From positions 1 to 50,444 of the forward strand of contig JABYQS010000230.1 in NCBI GenBank assembly GCA_022592435.1: a DNA stretch of 50,444 nucleotides, written 5' to 3'. Every line of letters starts with the position of its first letter. Position 1 is the stretch's first letter. The notes beneath the pieces were generated by a model that searched no databases, was not told where the DNA came from, and saw nothing but the letters and a program-made list of their open reading frames with translations. Origin of the DNA: Cerioporus squamosus. Its lineage: Eukaryota; Basidiomycota; Agaricomycetes; Polyporales; Polyporaceae. The translations under genes and the position numbers were made by a program. Below are positions 1 through 10,689 of this stretch, in pieces.

Positions 1-662
1 GACGAGTCCCTCAGCACCCTCTCGACGCGAGCCTCGCAGCTCAAGTCCGACATGAAGGCCCTCCGTCCTGCAGACTTTGATCTTGCGAAGCTGGACGATG
101 AACTCGTCCTCATGGCTCTCATTCGTGCTCTCCCCGCCGAATACAACGCCCTGCGCCAGACCCTGCTGCTGGACGACTCCCTCACGCTCGAGAAACTCCA
201 GGACACGTTTGTCACGCTCGAAAACCAGCCTGGTGCGTCGTCGTCGGCCCCTGTCCTCTCCCATGCCGCCTCTACCCTCTCCTGCACGTTCTGCGGTCGC
301 TCTGGCCACTCCGAGGACCAGTGCTTCTCCAAGCGCGATGCCAGCGCTCGAGCAAAGGAGAAGGCCACGCAGCGTTCGCAATTCCGCTCTGGCAAGGGCA
401 AACGCAAGGAGACCGCATTGGAGGTGTCCAAGGACTCAAGCGACGGCCAGGACACTGCCCAGGAGTCCGCTGGTGCGGCCACTGTGAGTGCCGGTTGTGC
501 TTCTGCGCTGCTATCCGTCTCGGATCGCGCTTCATGGCTCTCTTCGCCGGCAGCAGCTAACTGGAACACCGACACAGGTGCTTCTGCACACATGACCCCA
601 CACCGTCACTGGTTCCGCTCCTACTCGCCGCACACCATCCCCATTCGCCTCGCCAACTCCAC
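1..662 (+). CDS. copia-1 Gag and start of protease (partial, 5' cut by window)
   Basis: Reading frame 1 is open from base 1 without a visible start, so the true N terminus lies to the left. The first part has the helical copia Gag (UBN2-like) character, with a segment DELVLMALIRALPAEY near 100-145. A CCHC zinc knuckle (CTFCGRSGHSEDQC) lies at 283-324 and binds RNA in this family. A basic stretch follows, then the aspartic protease active site DTGASAHM, with DTG at 571-579. The frame is left at about 661-663, where the protein similarity continues in the -1 frame. This is a one-base deletion or, less likely, a translational -1 shift, because most fungal copia elements use a single frame here. 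Confidence 0.9.
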
Positions 663-3600
663 ATCGTCTACTCGGCTGGATTGGGGTCTGTGGTGTTTCA
701 GCCTGCGGAGAGGGGAGGTGTTGCGTCGCCTGCTGTTGTACTACACGACGTCCTGCATGTTCCTGCACTTGCCAGCAATCTACTGTCTGTCTTCCACCTC
801 ACGCGCGAGAAGGGCTACACCGTCGAGCTGCGCGCATCGAGTGCGCTCTTCTACCATGAGGGGCAGCTGCGCTTCGAGGCCCGGGTCAACGAGCACAACG
901 TCGGCTACCTGCTTGGCCACACCGTGTCTCAGACGAAGGATGCGCTCTCTGCGTCCTCCACCTGCGAGGAGGACGAGTCCCTGTGGCACCAGCGCTGCTC
1001 GCACATCAATCTCGACGACCTGCGCTCGGTGATCAAGAAGGGGCTTGTCATCGGCCTTGTCGTTCGCTCGAAGCGCAAGCCTGACCCTGTCTGCGAGCCC
1101 TGCCTTGCCGGCAAGCTCAATCGCCACTCCATCCCTCGCTTTGCATCCCGGAAGTTCGTCCCCATCGCCCTGGTCCACACCGACCTCAAGGGACGTCTGC
1201 CGGTTGCTACACCGGAGGGATACGTCTACTGGATGACGTTCGTCTGCGATGCAACGCGTTTCTGGGTCATGGCGTACCTGAAGCGCAAGAGCGACGCGTT
1301 TGCTGCGTTCAAAGCGTACAAGGCGTATGCTGAGAACTGCCTGGGTCTCCGGATCAAGGCCACGCGCGACGACAAGGGCGGCGAGTACATGGGCAAAGAG
1401 TACATCGACTTCTGCGCTCAGCACGGCATCCAGCGGCAGCACACGGAGCCAGACGAGCCTCACCAGAACGGTGTTGCTGAACGCGCGAACCGGACAACCT
1501 CTGAGGGTGCCACGGCTCTCCTTGTGCAGTCGAAGCTCCCTCCTTCGTTCTGGGGCCACGCCGTCTCCACCTTCGTCCACACACGCAACCGCATGCCCAC
1601 TTCTGCGCTGAACGGCGGCATTCCCTACACAGCATGGAAGGGAGATGGACGCAAACCGGATGTCTCGTACTTCCGTGTTTTCGGCTGCCTGGCCTATGTG
1701 CTGGTGCGCAAGAAGGACCGGAAGGCACTCGAGTCGCACTCGAGGAAGTGCATCTTCGTGGGCTACCCCGAGGGGACGAAGGCCTGGCGGTTCTGGGATC
1801 CTGCTGCAAAGAAGTTCATCATCTCTTCGCATGCTGTCTTCGACGAGCGCTGCTTTCCTGGCAACTCGCCCTTCATCAACGTCTTTGGCCTTCCACTCGA
1901 CGAGGTGCACATCCCCGGTGCGCCTGAGGATGCGGACGACGCTCCTGACGACGTCCCGGATGCGCCAGAGCTGCCTGATCAGGGGGGAGCGGACTCGGAT
2001 GATCCTGCACCTCCTGCGCCTCCTGCACCTGCACCTGCGCCCGGTGCTCCGCACGACGGCTCTCCTGCTCCGTCATCACGCGCTCCAAGCCCTCCTGCAC
2101 CTCCTGCACCTGCCCCGGTCATCCCACAGCCTCCTGCACCTGCGCCAGCCGCACCGCGCCCAGCTGGACGTCCATCAGCTCACGAGGAAGCGAACACTCA
2201 TGGCGGCTTCAAGCCGTATCCTGCACTCGCTCGGAAGCACCTCCCTGCGCGTTCGACGCGTTTCCAAGGCTCGCTCAACGACCAGGAGCTCGAGCGTCGA
2301 AATCTTGTTCCTCAGCGGCTCAGGATTGCTTCGCCATCTCCTGCTTCGACGCCAGAGCCCTCAGAGCGAGACCAGACTCCGCAGCGCCACTCTCCCTCTC
2401 CAGACCCTCTGATCGACGAGCCAGTCGAGCCGGAGCCTGCCCACATCCCTCCGCACCATGCACCAGCCTCTCCGCCTCCCCCTGCGGACTCTGACGATGA
2501 ACTCGACCTCCTGGCCGATGGTCATGAGGACGTCTTTGAGTGCTCGCTCGAGGCAATGATGGCCGGCATTGAGCACGTCTACTCTGATGAGCAGGTTGAT
2601 TACCTCTCGTACGACGACGCTCTGGCTGTTGCCTTCGAGTCTGCGGTCGAGCATGCGTTCAAGGCAAGCCAGGAGCACTTCGGTGAGCCTCGGTCAATCT
2701 CGGAGGTCATGAAGCTCGAGCCAGATGAGCGAGAGCGGTGGCTCAAGGCTGCACAGGACGAGATCCAGTCCCTCGTCGAGAACGGCACGTTCCAGCTTGT
2801 TCAGCTGCCTCCCGGACGCAAGGCCATCGGTTCTCGGTGGGTCTTCCGGGTGAAGCGCAATGCGGACGGCTCGATCGAGCGGTACAAGGGTCGCCTTGTT
2901 GCCAAGGGCTTCTCCCAGCGTCCTGGTTTCGACTACAACGAAACCTTTGCCCCTACTCCCAAGTGGGCGTCGATCCGAGCCATCCTTGCCCTTGCTGCGC
3001 TGGAGGACCTCGAGCTCGAGTCGGTGGACATCTCCTCTGCCTATCTCAACGGCGAGCTCAAGGAGGAGGTCTACATGAAGCAGCCCGAGGGCTTCGAGGA
3101 GAAGACCCCCGAGTGGGTCTGGCGACTTCGCAAGTCGCTCTACGGCCTCAAGCAGGCTGGCCGCTGCTGGCACGAGAAGCTGCATGAGGTCCTGACAAAG
3201 CTTGGCTTTGATCGACTTGTCTGCGAGCACAGTGTCTGGGTCTACCTTCGAGACGGAGTGCGTGTCATCATCCCTGTCTTTGTTGACGACATCACCGTTG
3301 CAGCAAAGTCCAAGGACGCTATTCAGCGCGTCAAGGACGAGCTGCGTGCGCACTTCAAGCTCCGTGACCTTGGTCCGACGTCCTGGCTCCTCGGAGTCAA
3401 GATTGAGCGTGACCGCTCGAAGCGTTCCCTTTCCATCTCACAGCGGCAGTATGCACTCGACATCCTCGAGCGGTATGGCTTCTCCAACTGCGACCCTGTC
3501 GGCACTCCGATGGACCCAGGCCTTCGCCTCAGCGCGGACATGAGCCCCAAGACACCAGCGGACGTTCGGGAGATGCAGGACATCCCGTACGGCCAGGCTG

Positions 3601-4250
3601 TTGGCTCGCTCTTCTACCTGGCAGTCGCAACTCGTCCGGACATCGCTCGCACCGTGGGCAACCTTGCTCGCTTCTCGACAAACCCTGGCATGACACACTG
3701 GAAGGCGGTCAAGCACCTCTTCCGGTACATCAAGGGGACGCTCGACTACAAGCTCACATACTCCCCTTCATCGGACTCCGAGCTCTTCACCTCCTACACG
3801 GATGCGGACCATGCAGGCTGCCCAGACACCGGTCGCTCGACCTCTGGGTATGTCATCAAGATGGGCACAGGTGCGATCTCTTGGTCGAGTCGTCTGCAGT
3901 CCATTGTTGCACTGTCCACCACAGAGGCCGAGTTTGTCGCAGCAGTTGCTGCTGGCCAGGAGATCCTCTGGCTGCGCAACCTGCTCACGGAGTTTGGGTT
4001 CGATGTCTCCTCAGCCTCCCGGCTCAGGATCGACAACCTCTCCGCGCTCTCTGTTGCGAAAAATCCCGAGCACCATGGCCGTATGAAGCACCTCGATTTG
4101 CGCTTCTACTGGCTCCGGGATGAAGTAGCCAAGGGCCGGATTGAGGTCATCCATCTGCGCACCTCGGACATGCCGGCTGACATCCTCACCAAGTCGCTGC
4201 CCAAGCCAAAGGTGCTCGAGATGTGCAGGATGCTGGGATTGGGGACTTGA
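663..4250 (+). CDS. copia-1 Pol: protease C terminus, integrase, reverse transcriptase, RNase H
   Basis: One long open frame of about 1190 codons. Order: remainder of the protease domain; GAG-pre-integrase region with the H/C zinc site (WHQRCSHIN ... CEPC, about 985-1105); integrase catalytic core with the first Asp in HTDLKG, the second in RDDKGGEY and the Glu in NGVAERANRT (about 1170-1500), all three present; a long Pro/Ala/Ser-rich linker (about 1915-2480); reverse transcriptase RVT_2 (SRWVFRVKRNADG near 2835 onward) with catalytic FVDD near 3280; RNase H with TDADHAGCPDT near 3800 and STTEAEFVA near 3920. The stop TGA is at 4248-4250. All catalytic residues I can recognise are intact, so apart from the upstream frame break the protein looks functional. 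Confidence 0.95.
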   Translation: MVYSAGLGSVVFQPAERGGVASPAVVLHDVLHVPALASNLLSVFHLTREKGYTVELRASSALFYHEGQLRFEARVNEHNVGYLLGHTVSQTKDALSASSTCEEDESLWHQRCSHINLDDLRSVIKKGLVIGLVVRSKRKPDPVCEPCLAGKLNRHSIPRFASRKFVPIALVHTDLKGRLPVATPEGYVYWMTFVCDATRFWVMAYLKRKSDAFAAFKAYKAYAENCLGLRIKATRDDKGGEYMGKEYIDFCAQHGIQRQHTEPDEPHQNGVAERANRTTSEGATALLVQSKLPPSFWGHAVSTFVHTRNRMPTSALNGGIPYTAWKGDGRKPDVSYFRVFGCLAYVLVRKKDRKALESHSRKCIFVGYPEGTKAWRFWDPAAKKFIISSHAVFDERCFPGNSPFINVFGLPLDEVHIPGAPEDADDAPDDVPDAPELPDQGGADSDDPAPPAPPAPAPAPGAPHDGSPAPSSRAPSPPAPPAPAPVIPQPPAPAPAAPRPAGRPSAHEEANTHGGFKPYPALARKHLPARSTRFQGSLNDQELERRNLVPQRLRIASPSPASTPEPSERDQTPQRHSPSPDPLIDEPVEPEPAHIPPHHAPASPPPPADSDDELDLLADGHEDVFECSLEAMMAGIEHVYSDEQVDYLSYDDALAVAFESAVEHAFKASQEHFGEPRSISEVMKLEPDERERWLKAAQDEIQSLVENGTFQLVQLPPGRKAIGSRWVFRVKRNADGSIERYKGRLVAKGFSQRPGFDYNETFAPTPKWASIRAILALAALEDLELESVDISSAYLNGELKEEVYMKQPEGFEEKTPEWVWRLRKSLYGLKQAGRCWHEKLHEVLTKLGFDRLVCEHSVWVYLRDGVRVIIPVFVDDITVAAKSKDAIQRVKDELRAHFKLRDLGPTSWLLGVKIERDRSKRSLSISQRQYALDILERYGFSNCDPVGTPMDPGLRLSADMSPKTPADVREMQDIPYGQAVGSLFYLAVATRPDIARTVGNLARFSTNPGMTHWKAVKHLFRYIKGTLDYKLTYSPSSDSELFTSYTDADHAGCPDTGRSTSGYVIKMGTGAISWSSRLQSIVALSTTEAEFVAAVAAGQEILWLRNLLTEFGFDVSSASRLRIDNLSALSVAKNPEHHGRMKHLDLRFYWLRDEVAKGRIEVIHLRTSDMPADILTKSLPKPKVLEMCRMLGLGT

Positions 4251-4265
4251 CCGGTCAGGGGGGAG

Positions 4266-4595
4266 TGTTGAACTCGGAGCTCTATCTCCGGTTCCTGTGC
4301 CCGCGTCAAGTCCATACTTGCACCAGGGGACTATTGCAGTGCGCTCTATTGGCGCTCCACACGACTACTTGACGCCTTCATTCCTCTTCGAGATATTGGC
4401 GCTTCTTCATATTTTATTCTTTGCACACTCCCGGGATTGAACACTCGACCTCTTGGTCTTCACTGATTTTTTACTTTTCGCTTTTGTTGATTTCCTGGGC
4501 GCTGTGGCTGCTGGTACTGTATAGCTTATGTAACCCGCACCGTAGACAGCGCGCTCGTCGAGCTCTGGAGTCCCCAGACTTCACAGAGCTCGACA
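4266..4595 (+). repeat. copia-1 3' LTR
   Basis: The repeat begins TGTTGAACTC directly after a purine run (polypurine tract, about 4256-4265) and ends GAGCTCGACA. These ends are an imperfect inverted pair (8 of 10), which sets the boundary at 4266-4595 (330 bp). The last 24 bases recur 52 bp downstream (about 4629-4652), so either a small tandem duplication or the end of a second, deleted LTR lies just outside. No 5' partner is available to confirm the end. Confidence 0.75.
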
Positions 4596-4708
4596 TAGGT
4601 GTGTAGATATGCTTTTGTCAATGTATCAGACTTCACAGAGCTCGACATAGGCCATTGTGATCGCTCTGAGGCGCACTGCAGCTAACAAGAACATCAAGGA
4701 GTCTGAAC

Positions 4709-5632
4709 ATGTCGCTCTGGCATCTGCCAGCTAACAAGGGCTTACAGGACCATTTGGTTCAAGTCTGGTGGAAGTCGAACAAGGGCACTCTCTCAATCCT
4801 CCCCTGGGCCAGCTTCATTAACAAGCTTTGTTTGCAGTTCCTCAATGACTGCTGGGACCATGTCATCAGTGTGGAGCTCCTGCATATATGGATGAAGCCC
4901 AACGAGCACTTTGCTGCCTTTGTCTATGCCTTCGAGCTGAAGAACATGTTCCTCGCCGGTACCTCTCTGCACTACAACAATGACACACTTTGTTCAGAGA
5001 TCACTGCACAACTCAAAGTGTCTTGAGATCATTGCATATACTGACAAAATGACAAAGATAACCAATTATGGTGAGTGGAAGAAGACTATGATGTCAAATG
5101 ATTCTGTCTGGGCCAACACCTACATGGCCAAGAAGGATGAGCTCTACACCCTTGCTGCAATGCTCCATGCCACCACGTTGAACCACAAGTGTTCTGCTTT
5201 CCATCTCCCTCAAGGCTCAGACTACCACACAATAATCTACCTTGACCTCCTCTTCTACCAACTGCACACCCATCCCTACCCTCACAGATGAAGAATGCAA
5301 CTTGCTCTGCGAGAACTGCGGTTGTTATAAATGCTGCAAGTTCTATGGCTGACATGCCTGCAAAAACTGCATTGAGTGGCCAGACAAGCCATACAAGCCC
5401 CTCACTGCCACCAACACCCTTGCTGCTAAGAAGCGCTCCAAGGCTGCTTGCAAGTCCTCTGCAAAGGTTGCTGCCATCAATGTCCCCAAGTCTGCTGAGC
5501 CGTCCCCTGAGGCAAACAGCAATGACAACCCAGAGACTGGTCTTTCCTACCAACCTGTCTCTATCAGTGCTCTCTTCATTGGCACTCTCAGGACTGACAC
5601 AGAGGATACCTGGGACTTGTAGTATGTGTATG
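4709..5632 (+). pseudogene. gypsy-B gag relic
   Basis: Several overlapping reading-frame pieces on the plus strand give a Gag-like protein of a Ty3/gypsy (Tf2-type) element. The first piece (4709-5026) has a helical region with WMKPNEHFAAFVYAFELK. A second frame continues to about 5290. A third, from about 5280, holds a zinc-knuckle-like cluster (CENCGCYKCCKF, then H and C, about 5311-5375) that is interrupted by a TGA, followed by a Lys/Ser-rich tail. Several frameshifts and a nonsense codon make it non-functional. The family assignment comes from similarity to basidiomycete gypsy Gag remembered as a pattern. Confidence 0.65.
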
Positions 5633-5688
5633 TAAAGATTCCTCATGATCCCCAGCTGACATGGTGAGCCTGTGTATCTTCTTCTTCC

Positions 5689-6240
5689 TTGTCTTCTCTT
5701 CAAAACATAAAAATGAATGTACCTCATGTTTGTGAAGCCTTTCCAGAACATCTCAAATCTGGAGATACGAGTTTCATTAAGTGGTTTGCAGACTGTTTCC
5801 CTGACAACATCCCTCACTTGAACCACCTGCCTTCTGACATCTTCTATGAGATAAACTTGCGCAATGCTAACATGTCCATAATTTGCAGGCAATATGGTTG
5901 TCCTAAGAAGTACCATGAAGTTTTCAAAACTTGCTACACCAGCACTGGCAGCACATCAAAGACAGATGCTTACAGGAGTCTTCTTCACCCTAGGCCTCAC
6001 TGTGTTTTCTTATACCCACAGCTGACCCCAACATGCTTCCTAGATGGGTCAATGACTACTGGATGCTCAACAAGAACACTGTTCCAGATAGTTATCCCCT
6101 CTCTAGTATCCAAGAAATGTTGTCAGATTGTGTGCATGGTAAGATCTGGGGCAAGTTAGACATGACAAACAGTTTCATTCAGACTCATGTACACCCAGAC
6201 CACATCAAATAAACCATCACTACATCCTTTGGTCTATACT
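5689..6240 (+). pseudogene. gypsy-B pol relic (start of reverse transcriptase)
   Basis: The stretch from 5713 reads as the pre-RT region (FPEHLKSGDTSFIKWFADC, then DIPHLNHLPSDIFYEI). After a frameshift near 5940 it continues as the RT finger region PNMLPRWVNDYWMLNKNT and GKLDMTNSFIQTHVHPD up to a TAA at about 6210, beyond which similarity fades by about 6240. The catalytic YxDD block and everything downstream are missing, so the element is truncated inside RT. No LTR of this family is visible in the window. Confidence 0.75.
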
Positions 6241-6449
6241 GTGTTTCTAATACAGGTACATCAACCTGAAGGGCTAATTGTGCCCATTTGTTGGCACTGA
6301 GCCTCTAGGTCCCAGTTCTGTGTTTTTGGAGCCCAGCATATCTCTGAAGAAGAAGCAGATGTAGAGCCTGAAATGGACTGTGAGACCTGCAGATATATCA
6401 ACTGATGAACAGTAGCACCCATTGAACTGGAAGCTCTATCTCTGATTCC
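6241..6449. other. unassigned spacer with copia-1-LTR-like scrap
   Basis: No gene is visible. The last 30 bases (6420-6449) resemble the first 30 of the copia-1 LTR (TTGAACTcGGAGCTCTATCTC type), suggesting that the gypsy-A-type LTR at 6450 landed in an older copia-1 LTR. I could not find the rest of that LTR on the far side. Confidence 0.4.
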
Positions 6450-6805
6450 TGTTAGGACTGTGCGTTGCCAAGTCAAACTCCAGAAGGAAGTCCAAAGTCC
6501 AAAGTCCAAAGTCCGGTAGCAGCGCAGAATGAAGACTTTGGCGAAGTTATTGACCAACACCCTAAGGAGATGCAAGTTGTCTTCTATTTACGAGGGAACA
6601 GAACTCTGGAGTTTATACCGGAGTAAGCAGCAAAGAAGGAAGTCAAGCAGAGAGAGAACCAGAGGATCAGAGCCGAGAGACCAAAGTCAGAAGACGGAGG
6701 TCGGAGGTCGAAAGTCCGGACAGAGGTGCGGATGAGTTAGAAGTGAATACAATAGATTGAGTTGTTGATACCAAGAAGGATAAGAGGGAAGTAAACGGGA
6801 TATCA
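6450..6805 (-). repeat. solo gypsy-A-type LTR, first part
   Basis: Begins TGTTAGGACTGTGCG and matches the first half of the gypsy-A LTR as read at 19274 onward (minus-strand copy of the element). It contains the tandem AAGTCCAAAGTCC run (6490-6515) where the other copies have AAGTCCG, that is, CpG to CpA. It is interrupted at 6805 by copia-2 and resumes at 12038. The two parts together make about 719 bp, the full LTR length. Neither flank matches gypsy-A internal sequence, so this is a solo LTR. Confidence 0.85.
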
Positions 6806-7147
6806 TGTTGTTAGATGTGCGGCAGTGGTCTAGACGACACAGATAAAGGACTCAGTCTGATGCACGCAGTATGGTGGCAGCAGCTGAATAGAATTACCTA
6901 GACGACACAGATAAAGGACTAGATATATGTCAGTAGTGTCGCTAGTGTATGGAATGCATATGTTCTCACCTCAGTCTGATGCACGCAGTATGTTGGCAGC
7001 AGCTGAGGAGAGAGACGTGAAAATCTCGAGAGTAAGAGTCCGTGATTATGTAAGTAAAGAGTGTCAAAGATACCTAAAATAGCGAGTAAGCATGAGAGTA
7101 AGTAGAATGTCTGATGTACTAATCGTACTAGTAGTCTACTTTCACCA
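6806..7147 (-). repeat. copia-2 3' LTR (342 bp, with internal duplication)
   Basis: Matches the right-hand LTR except for about 119 extra bases between roughly 6885 and 7005. The extra segment contains second copies of the blocks CTAGACGACACAGATAAAGG and TCAGTCTGATGCACGCAGTA, so it arose by a partial tandem duplication plus about 60 bp of unrelated sequence. The outer end is TGTTGTTAGATG and the inner end ...CTTTCACCA, compared with CTTTCAACA in the partner. Confidence 0.9.
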
Positions 7148-7154
7148 CACCCAC

Positions 7155-9104
7155 TCAGCGGAACATATCTAATGAATGACTTGTAGCAAAACAAACGTAA
7201 AGTAAACGGAACCTGATAAGACCCATACCACAAGAGAAACGCTCATGCTTCTCCCTTGGGAGCACCTTCATGAGGACGTTGGCGACCTGGTCGGCAGTCG
7301 GCACATACTTGGCTCAAACACGCTGCTGCTCCATCTCGTCACAGATGAAGTGGTGACGAACAGCAATGTGCTTCGTCTGGTCGTGGAACATCGAGTTCTT
7401 CACCAGGGACATCACTGACTGGTTGTCAACGAGGAGCAGAGTGCCAGTGCCGCCGGGCGCATTGAAAGTCGACCCGAAGATCTCAGACAGGAAAGTCCAA
7501 ATCCACAAGGCCTCCTTGGTGGCGGACATCATGGCGACGTACTCAGCTTCAGTGCTAGACTGAGCAACGAACATCTGCTTCTTTGACTGCCAGCTGATGG
7601 CAGCGTTCGAGAGGAGGAAGGTGTACCCGGAGACTGAGCGGTGATCGTTAATGTCGGCGGCCCAGTCTGCATCGACGTAGCCCATGAGCGCACCATTGTC
7701 GGGGCAGGAGTCACTGCCATTGAAGATGAGTGCACGGTTGGTCGTGCCGCGCAGGTACTTGTAGATGTGCATGAGAGCGGTCCAGTGCTCCTTGCCAGGG
7801 CAAGCAGCGTGCTTGCTCAGCGTGCCCACTGAAAAAGCAAGGTCAGGGCGCGTCCCGAGCATGACGTACATGAGAGATCCGAGCGCGCTCTGGTAGACCT
7901 TCGCATCGACTTCAGGGACGTCGAGCTTGAGAAGCTTTTGGTTGGGAGCCATCGGTGTCGAGACCGGATGGCAGTTGGCCATTCCCTGGGCTTCGAGGAT
8001 GTCCTCGATGTATCGCCGCTGGGAAAGGGTGATGGTGCGACGTGCGCGGTCGCATAGAATCTCCATGCTGAGGATCCAGTGCGCACGACCAAGCTCCTTC
8101 ATCTCGTAAGGGACCCCGAGCTCGATCTTGATGCGTTCCAGAGTTGCCTCGTTTTTTGCAAAGAGGAGCATGTCATCGACATAGACGGCGACAATCGTGA
8201 GGTCGCCGTTCTCATCCTGCTTGTAGAAGACTCCATGGTCGGCGTTGCTCCGAGTGTAGCCAATGTCCTCGAAGAGCTCTCGCAGCTTCTTGTACCACTC
8301 GCGGCTGGCTTGCTTCAGACCGTAGAGTGACTTCCAGAGTCTCCAGACAGTCGTCTTGTCCTTGCGGAAGCCGGGCGGACACTCCATGAAGATCTCCTCC
8401 TCAAGATCACCGTTGAGGAACGCCGACTTGACGTCCATCTGGTGGTTCTCAAGGTCGTGCTTGGCAGTGAGCATGAGGAGGAGCCGGATGCTCGAGAACT
8501 TCATGACAGGCGCGAACGTCTCCAAGTAGTCAATTCCTTCGACCTGGGTGAAGCCTTTCGCAACCAGGCGGGCCTTGTACTTCTGGATTTCTCCATTGGG
8601 GCCACGCTTGATCTTGAAGACCCACTTGCAGTCAACAACCTCGCAGTTGCGAGGGCGTTCAACTTCATCGTAGAGCTTGGCCTTTGCGAACGAGAGCAGC
8701 TCTTTGGCACATGCTGCCTTCCACTGTTCAGTGTCAGGGCGAGACATGGCCTCCGCATACATCTTTGGCTCGTCGCTGAGCGTCGACGCGCGATGAGCGT
8801 GCTCGTTGCCCACTCCATCGAGCAAGTGCTCGATGTCATCCTCGTTGTGGTCTTCATCGTCACCATCCTCGTGTGGGTCCTCAGCCAGCTGTTCCCCCCC
8901 TCCAGCGATGACAGCAGTCCTTTGAGTCCGGGGTGTGTTGTAATCGGACACCACGAAACACGGGGTGGCTGTCTTCGTCCGGCCAGAACGACGCAGCTGT
9001 GGAGCTGGGATAGGCTGGGGGTATGGACTAGGGACACGAGAGGTTGGGACACGACGCCGTTCAGGCTGTTGGTGCGGAGGCGAGGGTGGAGCTGGAGCCG
9101 GAGC
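7155..9104 (-). pseudogene. copia-2 reverse transcriptase and RNase H
   Basis: Minus strand, long frame open from about 9104 to a premature TGA at 7314-7316. Similarity continues past it (AKYVPTADQVANVLMK) to the native TGA at 7155-7157, directly beside the 3' LTR and a G-rich polypurine stretch. Visible blocks: acidic, Pro-rich linker (about 9100-8780); RVT_2 with CKWVFKIKRGPNGE near 8620; catalytic YVDD in AVYVDDML near 8185; RNase H with YVDADWAAD near 7675 and STEAEYVAMM near 7545. The frame differs from that of the integrase part, with a one-base shift near 9105 in the linker. The RT active site itself is intact. Confidence 0.92.
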
Positions 9105-10689
9105 TGGAGGCTGAAGCAGCGTCATCCTCGTCCTTGATGACGTCTGGTTGCAGGACCGGAGCATCACCTTCATTAGGGACTTCCTCGACCGTGACACAGC
9201 AAGGACGAGGTGCAGGACTGGATGGTGCATCAGGGAGCTCGACCTGGGCAACTTGTGGTGCAGCCCGATCAGTACCACTGATCTCTGAAGGGAAGACCGG
9301 CTCCGTGTTGACGACAATCCATGTCGGCATGCTGTCCGGGTTGCCCTCATCGAAGACTACATCGCGTGACTCGATGATCTTGCCCGTGGGACGATGCAGG
9401 AGCCGGTAGGCCCGCTTGTGCTTGCAGAAGCTGAGGAGGATGCATTCAATGGACTTGGCGTCGAACTTGCTCCACTTCTTGTCCAGGATGTGGACGTGTG
9501 CCTTGCAACCGAAGGGGCAGATGTGTGCGACCGAGGGCTTGATGCTGGTGTAGGCCTCGTGTGGGGTGATGTTGCCATCGAGTGTCCGAGTCGGTGTCCG
9601 GTTGAGGATGTGGATGGCATACTTTGCCGCCTCAGCCCAGTATGTCTTCGGCAGGCCTGTGCCTTGGAGCATACAGAGGGCCATCTCCTTGATAGTCTGG
9701 TTGGCGTGCTCCGCAATCCCGTTCTCCTGCGGGGTGTCCAGGTTTGTCATCTCGTGGTGGATTCCACACTCCTTGCAGATGGCAGCGACATCCTTGTTGT
9801 CGTACTCGCCACCACCGGCCGACCGGAAGAACACGATGGGCTTGCCGATGAGAACCTCGATGCAGTTGAAATGCGCTTTGAGTTGAGCCGGTTGGTCGGA
9901 CTTCGCCTTGAGCGGGTACCCAGTGATGTGCCTAGAAGACCAGTCGACGTACGTGTCGACATACTTCTCCCCGAACGGCGAGCGAGTGTTGCTCTCCATG
10001 AGGTCGGAGCTGAGGCGGTAGTTGGGGCGAGGAGCTGTCACTGTCGTCTCCTTGGGGATGGGGTCACGCGTCTGCTTCCCAGCAAGGCACGTTCCGCAGG
10101 GCTTGCCGATGATCGACATGCCCTCGACCATCCCCTTCCGCACCATACGAAGGACAGCGTCCACACTCAGATGAGCGAGACGGTTGTGCCAAGTGTCCAC
10201 CATTGCCTTCAACTCGTTCGCGACGAACGTGCAGAGTACCTCGGGCGTCGGGCCAGGATTGTACTCGTCGGAGATGACTGTCGGGTTGAGCAATGCGACA
10301 TGCGCGTGCTCGGGAGCTGCGGCCACACCATTGAGGACATAGAGTCCATTGTGTAGCGCGGCAGTCCCAATGATGCAGCCATCCGGGTTGCTGATGATCT
10401 GGCATCCGTTCTAGATGAACTTGATGGTGTAGCTGCCAGAGACGAGATGCGAGACCGAGAGGAGATTGCCGTGTAAGTCGGGGACGTGGAAGACATGCGA
10501 GACGAGGATGGGAGAGTCATGATTGACGAGGTCGAGGTACATGGACCCGACACCAACTGCCAGGATGTAGCAGTCGTCTCCAAGCCAGATGCGCTTTGGT
10601 TCCGGGAGCACGCAGTACGAGATGAATCAACCGCGCTCGGACGACATGTGTGACGATGTGCCCAAGTCGACGATCCAGCGAGAGGCAAG
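9105..10689 (-). pseudogene. copia-2 protease and integrase
   Basis: Minus strand, same frame as gag but broken by stops. The protease active site reads VDLGTSSHM near 10660 where the family has DSG or DTG, so the Ser/Thr is lost. A TGA at about 10627 and a TAG at about 10411 interrupt the domain, the first at a position expected to be Trp. From 10326 the integrase is open: zinc-site residues (WHNRLAH ... CGTCLAG), first Asp in SSDLMES, then RSAGGGEY where the family has RSDGGGEY, so the second catalytic Asp is Ala, and PQENGIAEHANQT with the Glu present. The C-terminal acidic linker ends in the frameshift near 9105. Confidence 0.9.

Larger units (their letters stand above)
1..4595 (+). mobile_element. 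Ty1/copia retrotransposon copia-1 (5' end outside window)
   Basis: The order gag, protease, integrase, reverse transcriptase, RNase H is the Ty1/copia order. The left edge of the window falls inside gag, so the 5' LTR and primer-binding site are not visible. The coding part ends at 4250, a short purine-rich run follows at 4256-4265 and a TG...CA-bounded 3' LTR closes the element at about 4595. Only one frame break (about 662) was found in 4.25 kb of coding sequence, so this is the youngest-looking retroelement in the window. Confidence 0.95.

Noticed and set aside
655..670. Programmed -1 frameshift in copia-1
   Set aside because: No slippery heptamer of the X-XXY-YYZ type is present at the break; a simple deletion explains it.
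780..2054. 424-codon minus-strand open frame opposite copia-1 integrase
   Set aside because: Pure shadow of the pol frame, caused by its codon bias; no domain.
5086..5916. 276-codon minus-strand open frame opposite gypsy-B
   Set aside because: No recognisable domain, and the plus strand clearly carries gag and pol blocks.
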